Source: BOG-1184 sp049514575 (lineage in GTDB: Bacteria > Fibrobacterota > Chitinivibrionia > Chitinivibrionales > Chitinispirillaceae). From it: a DNA stretch of 64,000 bases. Shown in pieces: positions 17,269 through 25,624 of the stretch; positions within the stretch are counted from its first letter, which is position 1, and each line of letters starts with the position of its first letter. The DNA is taken from assembly GCA_049514575.1 (NCBI GenBank), contig JBEKUX010000007.1:68615-132614 (forward strand). The letters run 5' to 3'. A model generated the notes under the pieces. It ran no database searches and was not told the origin of the DNA. It saw nothing but the letters and a program-made list of their open reading frames with translations. A program made the position numbers and the translations under genes.

Positions 17269-18078
17269 ATGAACCACCGTATTCTTTTTATCTTCGCACT
17301 TATTGCAACAGCATCGCCGCTTTTTGCCTATGATCAGTGGAGCCTGCCCAACTTGGACGCGCCCACGGCCATCCTGGCCCCGGCGCTCGAAGCGCAGTTC
17401 CAGCACCAGTTCTGGGGCCGCGCGGGCGGCACGGTGGGGACCAATTATGCGTTACAGCGGTTGTTCGGCCTCGCCGACGGCGCAGATGTCGCCATTGGCG
17501 CCCGCGCGGTGGTCTGGCGGACCGCCCAGGTATATGTTTCGTACGATAATACGCAACTTTTCAGTTTTTCGCACTACGAATACGCCGCGGGAGCCGCCTA
17601 TGCAGTGGCCGTGCCGCAGATTTTCATGCATCTGCAGGGGGACGGACAGATTTTCTCCTATTCCTCGCTCCTCACCTACCCGGAAAAAAGGAAAACCGGT
17701 TATTTCGTGCAGATGTCACTGCAGAACGATCCGATACTCGACCGCGGCAGGTTCCTTGTCGACGGCGGCTATGATTTTGACAAAAAGAAGTTCGGCCTGG
17801 GTATCGGTCTCGATGTGGCAGTATACGGCGACTTCGCGGCTTACGGGGAATTTTTCCCGGTGGTGGACAAAGCGGACCGCGATCTTCTCCATGCGAACAA
17901 ACTGTATACTCCCTATTCACTGGGCGTTAAAATGACCACTCCCGGCCACCAGTTCTTCATTTTCATGGGAAATGCCGAGGAAAACGGTACACGCCATTTG
18001 ATGCGGGGCGTAGCAGACAAATATATGAGGTTCGGTTTTATGATCAAACGCCTGTGGAGTTTCAAAAAAACGCAGTAA
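17269..18078 (+). CDS. Outer-membrane beta-barrel protein (DUF5777-like)
   Basis: 269 residues with a signal peptide (ILFIFALIATASPLFA). The mature part opens LDAPTAILAPALEAQFQHQFWGR and then alternates amphipathic strands (VAIGARAVVWRTAQVYVSYDN, FHYEYAAGAAYA-like, GYFVQMSLQND, FGLGIGLDVAVYGDFAAYGEF, YSLGVKMTTPGHQFFIFMGN). The HRF-type opening and the placing just before a cupredoxin fit the DUF5777 group, recalled rather than searched. It probably sits in the outer membrane. It is followed after 25 bases by the cupredoxin, with its own SD, so they form an operon under the promoter at 17160. Confidence 0.7.
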   Translation: MNHRILFIFALIATASPLFAYDQWSLPNLDAPTAILAPALEAQFQHQFWGRAGGTVGTNYALQRLFGLADGADVAIGARAVVWRTAQVYVSYDNTQLFSFSHYEYAAGAAYAVAVPQIFMHLQGDGQIFSYSSLLTYPEKRKTGYFVQMSLQNDPILDRGRFLVDGGYDFDKKKFGLGIGLDVAVYGDFAAYGEFFPVVDKADRDLLHANKLYTPYSLGVKMTTPGHQFFIFMGNAEENGTRHLMRGVADKYMRFGFMIKRLWSFKKTQ

Positions 18079-18103
18079 CTCATTTTTATAAAGGAGGCGG
18101 AGT

Positions 18104-18757
18104 ATGGAGAAAAAATGTTTTTGCAGAGGCAGGTTTTTTGCCGGCGCCTTACTGGCGATCATGCTTTTAGCAGGAGAGGATACCTGGGCGCACACACAGG
18201 TGGTCAATTTCGGGGGGTCTCTGGGCCTGGTTTTCTCACCGAGTTCTTTTACCGCCAGGGTCGGAGACACGGTGACATGGGTTGGTGATTTTACCATGCA
18301 CACTACCACCTCCACTTCGGTCCCGGCCGGCGCAGCGACATGGAATTTTGGACCCACGAGCGCTACCTCTTTCAGCTATGCTATAAAAGTGGCCGGGACG
18401 TATAATTACGAGTGTGCCATTCATGTCTCACTGGGCATGGTTGGTTCGTTTACAGCAAGCTCGTCCGCGGTCATAGGCATTTCACCGTCCCCGGCTGTCG
18501 AACGGACCGCCATCATAGGCGGGACAGCAACAGGAAAAGCCTATATACGGTTTAATGTCTCCGGCACACGGCAAGTATCGCTGTCCATCATGGATCTGCG
18601 GGGACGCACCCTGGCAACGATCATGGACCGGACGCTGACTGCCGGCACTTACACGTTACCTCTTGACCGCGCCATACAGTCGAAGGGCATTTATTATGTC
18701 ACTATACAGGGTCTCGGAGGAACAGGCCGGGAGGTTTTTCCGGTTTCGATATTATAA
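18104..18757 (+). CDS. Secreted cupredoxin with C-terminal sorting domain
   Basis: 217 residues. A signal peptide ends near AGEDTWA. A plastocyanin-like domain (about 30-125) follows in the normal order: FSPSSFTARVGDTVTWVG, ligand His in TMHTTTS, then YNYECAIHVSLGM with Cys, His and Met ligands of a type 1 copper site. The last ~80 residues (AYIRFNVSGTRQVSLSIMDL, GRTLATI, GTYTLPLD, GIYYVTI) form the Ig-like Por/T9SS-type sorting domain seen on secreted proteins of the FCB group. It should carry electrons or copper on the cell surface. The SD AAGGAGG precedes ATG 18104. Confidence 0.88.
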   Translation: MEKKCFCRGRFFAGALLAIMLLAGEDTWAHTQVVNFGGSLGLVFSPSSFTARVGDTVTWVGDFTMHTTTSTSVPAGAATWNFGPTSATSFSYAIKVAGTYNYECAIHVSLGMVGSFTASSSAVIGISPSPAVERTAIIGGTATGKAYIRFNVSGTRQVSLSIMDLRGRTLATIMDRTLTAGTYTLPLDRAIQSKGIYYVTIQGLGGTGREVFPVSIL

Positions 18758-18856
18758 TGGAACATTTCCCTCCGCTATGCCGCTCTCCTGAAATAAGGGT
18801 GGTGCAAAGCGGAAAAAACACGTCTTCCGACATCTTCAGGATTGTTCCTCTTTTAT

Positions 18857-18897
18857 AGGGGACCGAAAGCTTAAAAGAATTTGCTGTTCGGTCCCCT
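18857..18897. terminator. Long hairpin between convergent genes
   Basis: AGGGGACCGAA (18857-18867) and TTCGGTCCCCT (18887-18897) form a perfect 11-bp stem with a 19-base loop between the cupredoxin gene and the convergent transaldolase gene. No T-run follows on the plus strand, so it may be a weak or bidirectional terminator or an mRNA end protector. Confidence 0.55.
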
Positions 18898-18951
18898 CCT
18901 CTGTTTCAGGGGTTGTCCTGAAAAACAAATCAATTTTCCTTTATCCTATTT

Positions 18952-20073
18952 TTAATGCTGTGGCAATGTTGTACCCAAGGTCTTCATCAGCTTATCAAAC
19001 GGCTTGTTGAATTTCTCAACACCCTCGTCCTCAAGCTGCTGCGTAACGGCGTCGATGCTGATGCCCAGTTCCGGCAACCGTTCCAATATGCCTTTGGCCT
19101 GCTCGACATCGTCTTCAAGCCGGGCGTCCGGAACGCCGTGATCGCGGAAAGCAATTAGGGTTTCAACCGGAATCGTGTTTACCGTGTCCGGTCCGATGAG
19201 CGCCTCGATATATTTAACGTCGCTATAGTCCGGGTTTTTTGTGCCGGTACTGGCCCAGAGGACCCGCTGGACGCGAGCGCCGTTTTCAGCCAGGTCTTTA
19301 AACCGTCCGCCGTTAAATATCTCTTTGTAAATCTGGTACGCCATCTTAGCGCTGGCGACAGCCACCTGCCCGTGCACCTTTCCGGCGAGGTCGGCCTTAT
19401 CGCCGCCTAGCGCGATAATTTTTTCCAGCAGCGGATCCACGAGCGTATCGATCCGACTCAAAAAGAAACTGGCCACCGAGGCCACCTGCTTTACGGATTT
19501 CCCCTGCGCCTGGCGCGCTTCGATGCCGGCGATGTAGGCTTCCGCAACCTGCCGGTAACGCGGCAACCCAAAGAGCAAAGTAACGTTGACGTTGATCCCT
19601 TCGCTGGCAAGTTGCTTGATGGCAGGCAGCCCTTCAACCGTAGCCGGGACCTTGATGAAAACATTGGGCCGGTCCAGGGCGGCCCACAATCGGCGGGCTT
19701 CCTCTATGGTGCCTTTCGTGTCATGCGCCAGATGAGGATTGACCTCAAGGCTGACATACCCATCTTTGCCGTCCATTCTTTCATAAACCGGACGGAATTC
19801 GTCAGCGGCCATCTGAACATCGCGCTGGGTGAGCGCTTCAAAAATTGCATTAGAACTCTTTCCCTCAAGCGTCATGGACTGCATGTCCGCATCATAATCA
19901 TGGCTGTCAATAATCGCCTTCTCAAAGATCGCCGGATTCGAGGTCATTCCGCATAATCCGTCGTCTTCGATCAAACGCCGCAGCTCGCCGCCGACTATCA
20001 GATCACGCCGAATGTAATCCAACCAAAATGACTGCCCAAATGTTCCCAATTGGTTCAAGGGATTGCTTTTCAT
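18952..20073 (-). CDS. tal: Transaldolase
   Basis: 373 residues, the longer TalA/B-like bacterial class. It has TSNPAIFEKAI near residue 44, Schiff-base Lys141 in NVFIKVPAT, GINVNVTLLFGLPRY and ASVASFFLSRIDTLVD. It moves a dihydroxyacetone unit between sugar phosphates in the non-oxidative pentose phosphate pathway. It begins 60 bases after the ferric-reductase-like gene on the same strand with no evident promoter between, so both may be read from the sigma-54-type promoter at 21576, tying NADPH and pentose supply to redox control. Confidence 0.95.
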   Translation of the reverse strand: MKSNPLNQLGTFGQSFWLDYIRRDLIVGGELRRLIEDDGLCGMTSNPAIFEKAIIDSHDYDADMQSMTLEGKSSNAIFEALTQRDVQMAADEFRPVYERMDGKDGYVSLEVNPHLAHDTKGTIEEARRLWAALDRPNVFIKVPATVEGLPAIKQLASEGINVNVTLLFGLPRYRQVAEAYIAGIEARQAQGKSVKQVASVASFFLSRIDTLVDPLLEKIIALGGDKADLAGKVHGQVAVASAKMAYQIYKEIFNGGRFKDLAENGARVQRVLWASTGTKNPDYSDVKYIEALIGPDTVNTIPVETLIAFRDHGVPDARLEDDVEQAKGILERLPELGISIDAVTQQLEDEGVEKFNKPFDKLMKTLGTTLPQH

Positions 20074-20133
20074 GATTTTTATTCCTTTCTTTAGGGTCCG
20101 TTTGTTATGTCCCTTTTGTCTTTTTCAATGAGT

Positions 20134-21471
20134 TCATATTGCGAACCGTTCGTAGTGGATATTATCGCGTTTTACTCCTGCCTTTTTAAGGTCCTTCAAC
20201 AGCCCCATCAACATGCCCGGCGGACCGCACAGATAAAAGACCCGGCCATCCAGGCATTTGCATTCCCGCCTGATCAACTCGCCGGTTATGTGCCCTTTCT
20301 CTCCGGTCCAGTTACCGTCGGCCTGACTCAGCACATGGATCATCCGCAGGCGCGGTACCCCCTTGGCGGCGATCTCTTCCAATTCTTTCCTGAAGGCAAT
20401 GTCTTTTTCCCTGCGATTTCCATACAGCAGGAGCACGTCACACATATCGCCGGTATCGCGCATGTACCGCACCATACTTATAAACGGCGTAATACCGATC
20501 CCGCCGGCAATAAACACGATGTTTTCCTCGGACGGGTAGAGCAGGTAGGAAAACCGGCCGAATGGCCCGAGCAGCGCCGCACGGTCGCCGATAACGGTTT
20601 TATGGATCGTGGCGGTATAATCTCCTGATGCCTTTATCGAGGAACTGATGCTGGCGCGGTCGGCGGGACTCGACGATATGGTAAATGGATGCTGTTCGTG
20701 ACGGGTCTCGTTAGAACGGAAAAGAGTAAGAAAATGAAACTGCCCCGGAAGGTAATCGTATGCCGGGCCATTGCCGGGAGCGGTCATGGTGAGGGTCCAG
20801 ACCGAACCGGTCTCCTGCTTGACATCGGTAACACGGTACGCCCGCGCCGTAAGCGTGGCCGCCAGGATAAAACGGTTATAGAAAAGTGCGCCGAGCGCCA
20901 CTAAGGCATAAGCAATCCACAGGGTCACCATCAGAGCATTTCCGTTGATATGCGGACCTACCAAAAAGCTGTGAATAAACGCGCCGGAAATAATGCACAG
21001 CGCGAATAAGTTGTGCATCTTTAGCCACCATTGATACTCAACCTTCAATGAGAGCCTGAAAAGGCTCACTACTACGGTCGTCAGCAGAATAATCAGCGAA
21101 GCTTTGCCGATCATAATTTTCCAGCTCTCGCCGCTAAAACTGAATGCATACAAAAGCTTCCAACCGGCGTTGCCGTTAGGATCCGCAGCCAGCAGAAGCG
21201 GATGCATAAGGAGCAAGGCAACCGCGAAAATTGCCATGCTACGGTGAAACAGCATGATCCGATCGAGGCCGAAGGGCCGTTCGATCCACCTAAGCCGGGC
21301 CGACAGAACAAATTGCATGGACAAAACAGCGATAGCGATGAGTGCGGCCAAGTCTGCGGCCTTGGTCATTGAAAAATTCAACAGCAGCCCTCTGTCGACT
21401 ACACGACTGGCGACAATTGCCGGCCCGAAAACAACGGCATAATACAAAAGGACAATCACGATCCGTAGCAT
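20134..21471 (-). CDS. Ferric-reductase-like transmembrane flavocytochrome
   Basis: 445 residues. The N-terminal half has about six membrane helices with paired histidines in two of them (FHRSMAIFAVALLLMHP; KMHNLFALCIISGAFIHS), the haem-binding pattern of the ferric reductase/NOX family. The C-terminal half is an FAD/NAD(P) module: HPFTISSSP (FAD), GGIGITPFISMVRY (pyrophosphate), LYGNRREKDIAF and LCGPPGML. It should pass electrons from NAD(P)H across the inner membrane to haem. The acceptor (iron, oxygen or quinone) is unknown. It leads an operon with transaldolase. Confidence 0.87.
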   Translation of the reverse strand: MLRIVIVLLYYAVVFGPAIVASRVVDRGLLLNFSMTKAADLAALIAIAVLSMQFVLSARLRWIERPFGLDRIMLFHRSMAIFAVALLLMHPLLLAADPNGNAGWKLLYAFSFSGESWKIMIGKASLIILLTTVVVSLFRLSLKVEYQWWLKMHNLFALCIISGAFIHSFLVGPHINGNALMVTLWIAYALVALGALFYNRFILAATLTARAYRVTDVKQETGSVWTLTMTAPGNGPAYDYLPGQFHFLTLFRSNETRHEQHPFTISSSPADRASISSSIKASGDYTATIHKTVIGDRAALLGPFGRFSYLLYPSEENIVFIAGGIGITPFISMVRYMRDTGDMCDVLLLYGNRREKDIAFRKELEEIAAKGVPRLRMIHVLSQADGNWTGEKGHITGELIRRECKCLDGRVFYLCGPPGMLMGLLKDLKKAGVKRDNIHYERFAI

Positions 21472-21575
21472 GGCAATCTCTCTGTCGGGAAGTATCCCTT
21501 AAAAGGGGATGGCACTATCTTTTTGCTCTCTATCTTTGGGCTTAGAAATAATGGAGATATGCTCTCTATAGAAAT

Positions 21576-21593
21576 GCGCAAAAAACGTGCCAT
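21576..21593 (-). promoter_or_regulatory. Sigma-54-type promoter for ferric-reductase-like operon
   Basis: Minus strand ATGGCACGTTTTTTGCGC: TGGCAC-N5-TTGCG, nearly identical to the plus-strand element at 24017. It is ~105 bases before the start codon at 21471. Confidence 0.7.
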
Positions 21594-21724
21594 AACAGTT
21601 TTCTTATCACATTCTTCCATGTCGTGTGTCCAAGGAAAAAAGACAATATTACCTGCCGGATGGCCGTGAATATATGAATCAGGCCCAAGTGCCTGAGAAG
21701 GATAGGTTTTTAGAGGAGGTTGTT

Positions 21725-22303
21725 ATGAATATCAGGAAAAAAAGAAACAGATTAGGGGCAATTCTGGGCTCTATAATGATTATTCTTGCAGGAAACGCAA
21801 CTGCATTTGCAGAAGGACATGGAGGTGGGTTTCGCGGGAGCGGGTTACATATGGGCGGATTTCATGAACGCGGGTTTAATAATCGCGGGTGGGACGGTGC
21901 GGACCGCCATGGGCATTTCCGGGCCGGATTTTTCATCGGGCCGGACTGGTTCGTGGGCCCGACCATGGTGATCGGCGGCGTCTCATATTATTATTATGAC
22001 GGTTCGTATTACACACCGTCAGGGGACAATATGGTTGTCGTAACACCGCCGCCGGCAACGCCCGATGTCACAGTTACGCCGGCCCCTGCACCAAAGACGC
22101 AGGCGGCAATAAAAGAGCAGCCGCAAACAGAGCCCAAGGTCATCGCCCGGCCGGGCGACACGGTGGTAAACGTGCCGAATTCGGACGGAGGGTTTACATC
22201 GGTGATACTGACCAAACACGATAAGGGCTATTTAGGGCCCAACGGCGAGTATTACGCCGACCATCCGACGTCGGCACAGCTCAAGGCACTCTATAGCAGG
22301 TAA
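21725..22303 (+). CDS. Exported Gly/His- and Pro-rich protein (DUF6515-like)
   Basis: 192 residues from ATG 21725, fixed by AGGAGG just upstream; the frame open from 21626 is not used. A signal peptide (LGSIMIILAGNATAFA) is followed by a Gly/His/Arg-rich stretch (GHGGGFRGSGLHMGGFHERG), an aromatic segment (VSYYYYDGSYYTPSG), a Pro/Thr-rich linker (VTPPPATPDVTVTPAPAPK) and a C-terminal domain (TVVNVPNSDGGFTSVILTKHDKGYLGPNGEYY) ending ALYSR. The YYYYDGxYY-plus-tail layout is shared with small envelope proteins in many Gram-negatives. The function is unknown; an SH3-like wall-binding domain at the end is possible. Confidence 0.72.
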   Translation: MNIRKKRNRLGAILGSIMIILAGNATAFAEGHGGGFRGSGLHMGGFHERGFNNRGWDGADRHGHFRAGFFIGPDWFVGPTMVIGGVSYYYYDGSYYTPSGDNMVVVTPPPATPDVTVTPAPAPKTQAAIKEQPQTEPKVIARPGDTVVNVPNSDGGFTSVILTKHDKGYLGPNGEYYADHPTSAQLKALYSR

Positions 22304-22334
22304 GTGTCTTGAGCCGCAGAGGGGAGGGATATTA

Positions 22335-23027
22335 TTATCGTTTTTTTCCTCGCGATATATGCGTCAAAACCTGGTTGAGCTTCAGGGCGGAGGAAGGTTC
22401 GCTGGCCATCCTGCCGTCGAAAATGGTTTTAGCATTAACGTCTTTTGTCTTGTAGAATGTGGCATTGGCGTCATTATCAATCGAGAGGGACGTTCCTTCA
22501 ATGGAAGCCCCTGCAAAAAGTCCGCGGCTTTTCGCATAGGAATAGATCTCCGCTTTTAATTGCACATCAGTGCCTGCCTCGGCATTCCGGCCCACCGGTC
22601 CGGCCGCAACCGACACGTCGCCGCCAAGGGTGAGCTTGCCTGAAGCAACCCCTTCAATACTGCGCTTGCTTCTGAATATCAGGACAAAATCGGTTGACTC
22701 GCCGCCGATCTGCCAGCCGAAACTTCCGCCGAACAACGTGATAAAACTAGGACTGCTCCAGCTTCCATTGTCACCGCGCACCAACATGACGCCTTTTCCC
22801 CAGCGCCCGCCGATCACAAATGCACCTTTGTACACACTGGGGATTACTGCAACTCCTTGGGCTTTTTGGAACATGTAATCCGGTATTGTCTTTTCGGGAA
22901 TGGAGTCGATGTCTTTGAGAACATTAATTGCACTCTCGACGCGCTTTGATTCCTTATTTTCCGCCGCTAACGCGCATAGCGAAAAAATGCCGACCGCAAT
23001 CCCGATCATCGCCACTGATGCTTTCAT
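22335..23027 (-). CDS. Exported SYLF-domain (Ysc84-like) lipid-binding protein
   Basis: 230 residues with a signal peptide (AMIGIAVGIFSLCALA). The mature part is the SYLF fold: AQGVAVIPSVYKGAFVIGGRWGKGVMLVR, WSSPSFITLFGGSFGWQIGGESTDFVLIF, GGDVSVAAGPVGRNAEAGTD, IYSYAKSRGLFAGASIEG and FYKTKDVNAKTIFDGR. SYLF domains bind phosphoinositides in eukaryotes; in bacteria they are periplasmic and of unknown role. It is the last gene of a four-gene run of small envelope proteins. Confidence 0.92.
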   Translation of the reverse strand: MKASVAMIGIAVGIFSLCALAAENKESKRVESAINVLKDIDSIPEKTIPDYMFQKAQGVAVIPSVYKGAFVIGGRWGKGVMLVRGDNGSWSSPSFITLFGGSFGWQIGGESTDFVLIFRSKRSIEGVASGKLTLGGDVSVAAGPVGRNAEAGTDVQLKAEIYSYAKSRGLFAGASIEGTSLSIDNDANATFYKTKDVNAKTIFDGRMASEPSSALKLNQVLTHISRGKKR

Positions 23028-23063
23028 AGAACCCTCTTTTTAAAAAATGAATGGCCTGCCCCC

Positions 23064-23255
23064 TCACCTTCCGATACGCATGTGTGATAGTGAACCTACG
23101 ACACCGGAAGCACTCACCAACCAGAGTATCACGATGATGACCACCACCGCATTAATGATCTTCTTGATTTTCCCGTCCATGGGGATGTACGTGTTAATAA
23201 GCCAGAGCATGATACAGACGATGACGAGAGTGATAAGAATAGAAATTAGCGACAT
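23064..23255 (-). CDS. Small two-helix membrane protein (Thivi_2564 type)
   Basis: 63 residues: two hydrophobic helices (LISILITLVIVCIMLWLINTYI and IINAVVVIIVILWLVSASG regions) joined by PMDGKIKKI. The pattern W-L-I-N-T-Y-I-P-M-D-x-K-I-K-K-I is that of a widespread small inner-membrane protein family. Function unknown. It is between the lipoprotein and SYLF genes, with a GGAGGAGG ribosome site. Confidence 0.8.
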   Translation of the reverse strand: MSLISILITLVIVCIMLWLINTYIPMDGKIKKIINAVVVIIVILWLVSASGVVGSLSHMRIGR

Positions 23256-23303
23256 GGCCCCTCCTCCTTTGCTGGTTACTTGCTATTCTTCTTTGTTCCT
23301 GCA

Positions 23304-23594
23304 TCAGTTGTGTTGTCGATTGTCATGACCCCTAAAGTGAACTTCCCTGGGATAGTGGCTTCGCGGTAGCTGTGACCATGGCCCCTCTCTTCGTTCAGAG
23401 TAAAACCAAATATTGCCATCATAATGATAATAATAGCCGTTCTGATAGTAGAACTGGTCGGCATCAAGTTCGACCGTTACCGGAAGCGCCGGCACGATAA
23501 TTAGATTTCTTCCACGGTGGCCTCCCATAAACCCTATGGCGCATCCTGCAACTAAAAGCGCTGAAATCAAGACCGCAATCACTGTTTTTTTCAT
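23304..23594 (-). CDS. Small lipoprotein with YYYQNGYYYHYDG motif
   Basis: 96 residues from ATG 23594. A lipoprotein signal peptide (TVIAVLISALLVAGC) puts the acylated Cys near residue 18. The mature part (ALPVTVELDADQFYYQNGYYYHYDGNIWFYSERREGPW, SQLPRSHYPREVHFRG) is like small envelope lipoproteins found in proteobacteria and spirochaetes whose role is not known. The frame open from 23621 would add nine residues before the signal. It is probably in one operon with the genes on either side. Confidence 0.8.
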   Translation of the reverse strand: MKKTVIAVLISALLVAGCAIGFMGGHRGRNLIIVPALPVTVELDADQFYYQNGYYYHYDGNIWFYSERREGPWSQLPRSHYPREVHFRGHDNRQHN

Positions 23595-23641
23595 AATACC
23601 TTCCGTCTTCTCATTTTGCATGAGTTAATGCGCTCTTATGG

Positions 23642-23791
23642 CTACATAATTTTTTGGCCCCGAATGACTCTCACCAGGATGACTATAATGGCGATCACCA
23701 GAAGAAGGTGAATGAACCCTCCCATCGTGTAGGAAGTAACGAGCCCTAAAAGCCACAATAATAGCAAAACCACGACAATAGTGTAAAGCAT
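23642..23791 (-). CDS. 49-residue membrane protein (lmo0937/DUF5670 family)
   Basis: ATG 23791 to TAG 23642. It starts MLYTIVVVLLLLWLLG, continues LVTSYTMGGFIHLLLVIAII and ends VILVRVIRGQ with a few more residues. This is the lmo0937 family pattern: two helices with TSYTMGGFIH between them. Function unknown; members are often stress-induced. It is the first gene after the sigma-54-type promoter at 23873. Confidence 0.85.
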   Translation of the reverse strand: MLYTIVVVLLLLWLLGLVTSYTMGGFIHLLLVIAIIVILVRVIRGQKIM

Positions 23792-23872
23792 AGCTACTTT
23801 CCTTTCTGAAATTCATTATCGCGTTCAATCCTTAATTCAGATATACGGCGGCTGTTATCTGGTTGTAATTCA

Positions 23873-23889
23873 AGCAATAATCAAGCCAG
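23873..23889 (-). promoter_or_regulatory. Sigma-54-type promoter for the small-membrane-protein operon
   Basis: Minus strand CTGGCTTGATTATTGCT: GG-N10-GC with TTGCT, ~82 bases before the start codon at 23791. Confidence 0.6.
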
Positions 23890-23963
23890 ACATTCTCTCT
23901 TGAATAATCATATTTTAAATGCAAAATTTGGGTTAATTCTTGTTTTTGAGAAGACTTTTTCCA

Positions 23964-23982
23964 AAACAACAAAAAGTTGTTT
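23964..23982. promoter_or_regulatory. Perfect inverted repeat between two divergent sigma-54-type promoters
   Basis: AAACAAC-aaaaa-GTTGTTT, a 7-5-7 repeat with its centre at 23973. It is ~45 bases from the plus-strand promoter (24017) and ~84 from the minus-strand one (23889). The placement suits an enhancer-binding protein serving both. It is not followed by a T-run that would suggest termination. Confidence 0.45.
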
Positions 23983-24016
23983 CCAATTGCTCCGAACAAA
24001 AAACAGTACGAAGGAG

Positions 24017-24033
24017 TTGGCACGTTTTTTGCC
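24017..24033 (+). promoter_or_regulatory. Sigma-54-type promoter for asmA-like gene
   Basis: TTGGCACGTTTTTTGCC: TGGCAC-N5-TTGCC, 72 bases before ATG 24105. It is a close copy of the minus-strand element at 21576-21593. Confidence 0.72.
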
Positions 24034-24104
24034 GATAAAATTTAGGTGAAATTGCAAGCTGCAGACGTGGCGGTAAGCATACGCAATCAGGGAGTGAAAA
24101 CCAC

Positions 24105-25535
24105 ATGACCGTACAAAAAAAGACGCTGATGATCATCGGCGGCGTTGTGACCCTGGTCACGATCGCCGTAATCACCGCCCTGTTATTGTTCGATATCAAT
24201 TCCTATAAATCAGAAATCGAAACCGCTGCCTCAGGGACGACCGGATTGGAGGTCAGGATCAATGGGAAGATGCGGCTCGCTCTCTTTCCCTTCAGCCTGG
24301 CGGCAAAAGACATCCATATCGCCGGCAAGAAAGGTGAAATCCTCTCCATCGAGCGTTTCAAGCTGCGGGCGGATCTGCCGCCCCTGCTGAGAAAACAGCT
24401 TAAAATCACTTCCTGCGAGCTTGTCAAGCCAGTTGTCAGTATTGTAAAGGACGCCGAGGGGAACTATAATTTTGAAAGCCCTGGTAAAAAATCGTCGAAC
24501 ACGGCGCCGGGGCCGGTTTTCGCTTTGAACAGCCTCAAGCTGTCCAATGGGGCGATTGTCTATTGTGACGAGACAACCGGCAATAAAACCGAATTGAAAG
24601 GAATCAATTGTGCAATCAAGGACTTTTCGGCGTCGGATGGTCCGGGGGGTGTTATTAAAAATGTCGCATTCACGGGGAGCTTCGGCTGCAAGGAGTTTCT
24701 GCAAAAGGACCTGAGGCTCGAAAACTTCAATGCCCTCATCAAGGCAGACAAGGGAATGTTTTCCCTGAAACCATTTACTGTAGACGTTTTCGGCGGAAAG
24801 GGTGAAGGAGAAATTGCTATGGACTGGTCGGCTTACGACCCGTCGTATACACTCAAGGTGAAGATAGCAAAGCTGGACTTCGAAAAAATAGAGGAGCTCT
24901 TCCGCACAAAAAAAGTGATCGGCGGAAAATGCGACCTTTCCGCCTCCCTCACAATGAAAGAAAAAAACGGGCGTTTCCCGGTGAGTAACCTGAACGGTGC
25001 TTTCGGTCTCCGAGGCGATAATCTCGTCATGTATATCATGGACCTAGACAAAGTCCTCGCATCGTATGAAACGAGCCAGAAGTTCCACCTTGTGGACCTG
25101 GCCGGTTTCTTCATCGCTGGTCCTCTCAGTGCCGTTGCGCTGAAAGGGTACCGTTACGGGGACATTTATTATCAGGCCCACGAAGGACAGGGCGCCATCA
25201 CTCAATTTATTTCCCACTGGAAGATACGGGACGGTGAGGCCGAAGCAACGGACTGCGCCCTCGCGACGTTCCATAACCGGGCTGCTCTGAAAGGTAAACT
25301 TAACCTGGTCAGCGAACGATTTGACGATGTAACGGTGGCGCTTCTCGATGAAAAGGGATGCCCGACATTTAAACAAACCATCAGCGGGCCCTTCGGCAGC
25401 CCTCGTGCCGGCAATGTGAGCGCGGTCGAGTCGCTTGCGGGCCCTATTTTTAATCTTTACAAAAAGGCAAAACGTTTCGTTCAGGCAGGCAAATGCGAGG
25501 TCTTTTATAACGGCGCCGTGCAGCAACCACGCTGA
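24105..25535 (+). CDS. AsmA-family inner-membrane protein
   Basis: 476 residues. One N-terminal membrane anchor (LMIIGGVVTLVTIAVITALLLF) is followed by the AsmA opening (DINSYKSEIETAASGTTGLEVRINGKMRLALFPF), DIHIAGKKGEILSIERFKLRADLPPLL and AsmA-like repeats. The C-terminal part (LSASLTMKEKNGRF-like, FDDVTVALLDEKGCPTFKQTISGPFGSP) is the usual AsmA tail. Family members bridge the periplasm and take part in phospholipid or outer-membrane homeostasis. It stands alone behind a sigma-54-type promoter and is convergent with the efflux operon. Confidence 0.88.
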   Translation: MTVQKKTLMIIGGVVTLVTIAVITALLLFDINSYKSEIETAASGTTGLEVRINGKMRLALFPFSLAAKDIHIAGKKGEILSIERFKLRADLPPLLRKQLKITSCELVKPVVSIVKDAEGNYNFESPGKKSSNTAPGPVFALNSLKLSNGAIVYCDETTGNKTELKGINCAIKDFSASDGPGGVIKNVAFTGSFGCKEFLQKDLRLENFNALIKADKGMFSLKPFTVDVFGGKGEGEIAMDWSAYDPSYTLKVKIAKLDFEKIEELFRTKKVIGGKCDLSASLTMKEKNGRFPVSNLNGAFGLRGDNLVMYIMDLDKVLASYETSQKFHLVDLAGFFIAGPLSAVALKGYRYGDIYYQAHEGQGAITQFISHWKIRDGEAEATDCALATFHNRAALKGKLNLVSERFDDVTVALLDEKGCPTFKQTISGPFGSPRAGNVSAVESLAGPIFNLYKKAKRFVQAGKCEVFYNGAVQQPR

Positions 25536-25624
25536 CTGCTTTCGGAAGCTGCCCGCGAGGAGGCTCCGGCCGCTCTCCCGACTAATGGCGGTACAAACGG
25601 AAGCGCGCCGCGGCATGGTTGTTT

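Noticed and set aside
21510..21527. TGGCAC...TTGCTC on the plus strand before the 21725 gene
   Set aside because: The spacing between GG and GC is 12, not 10, and sigma-54 spacing is strict.
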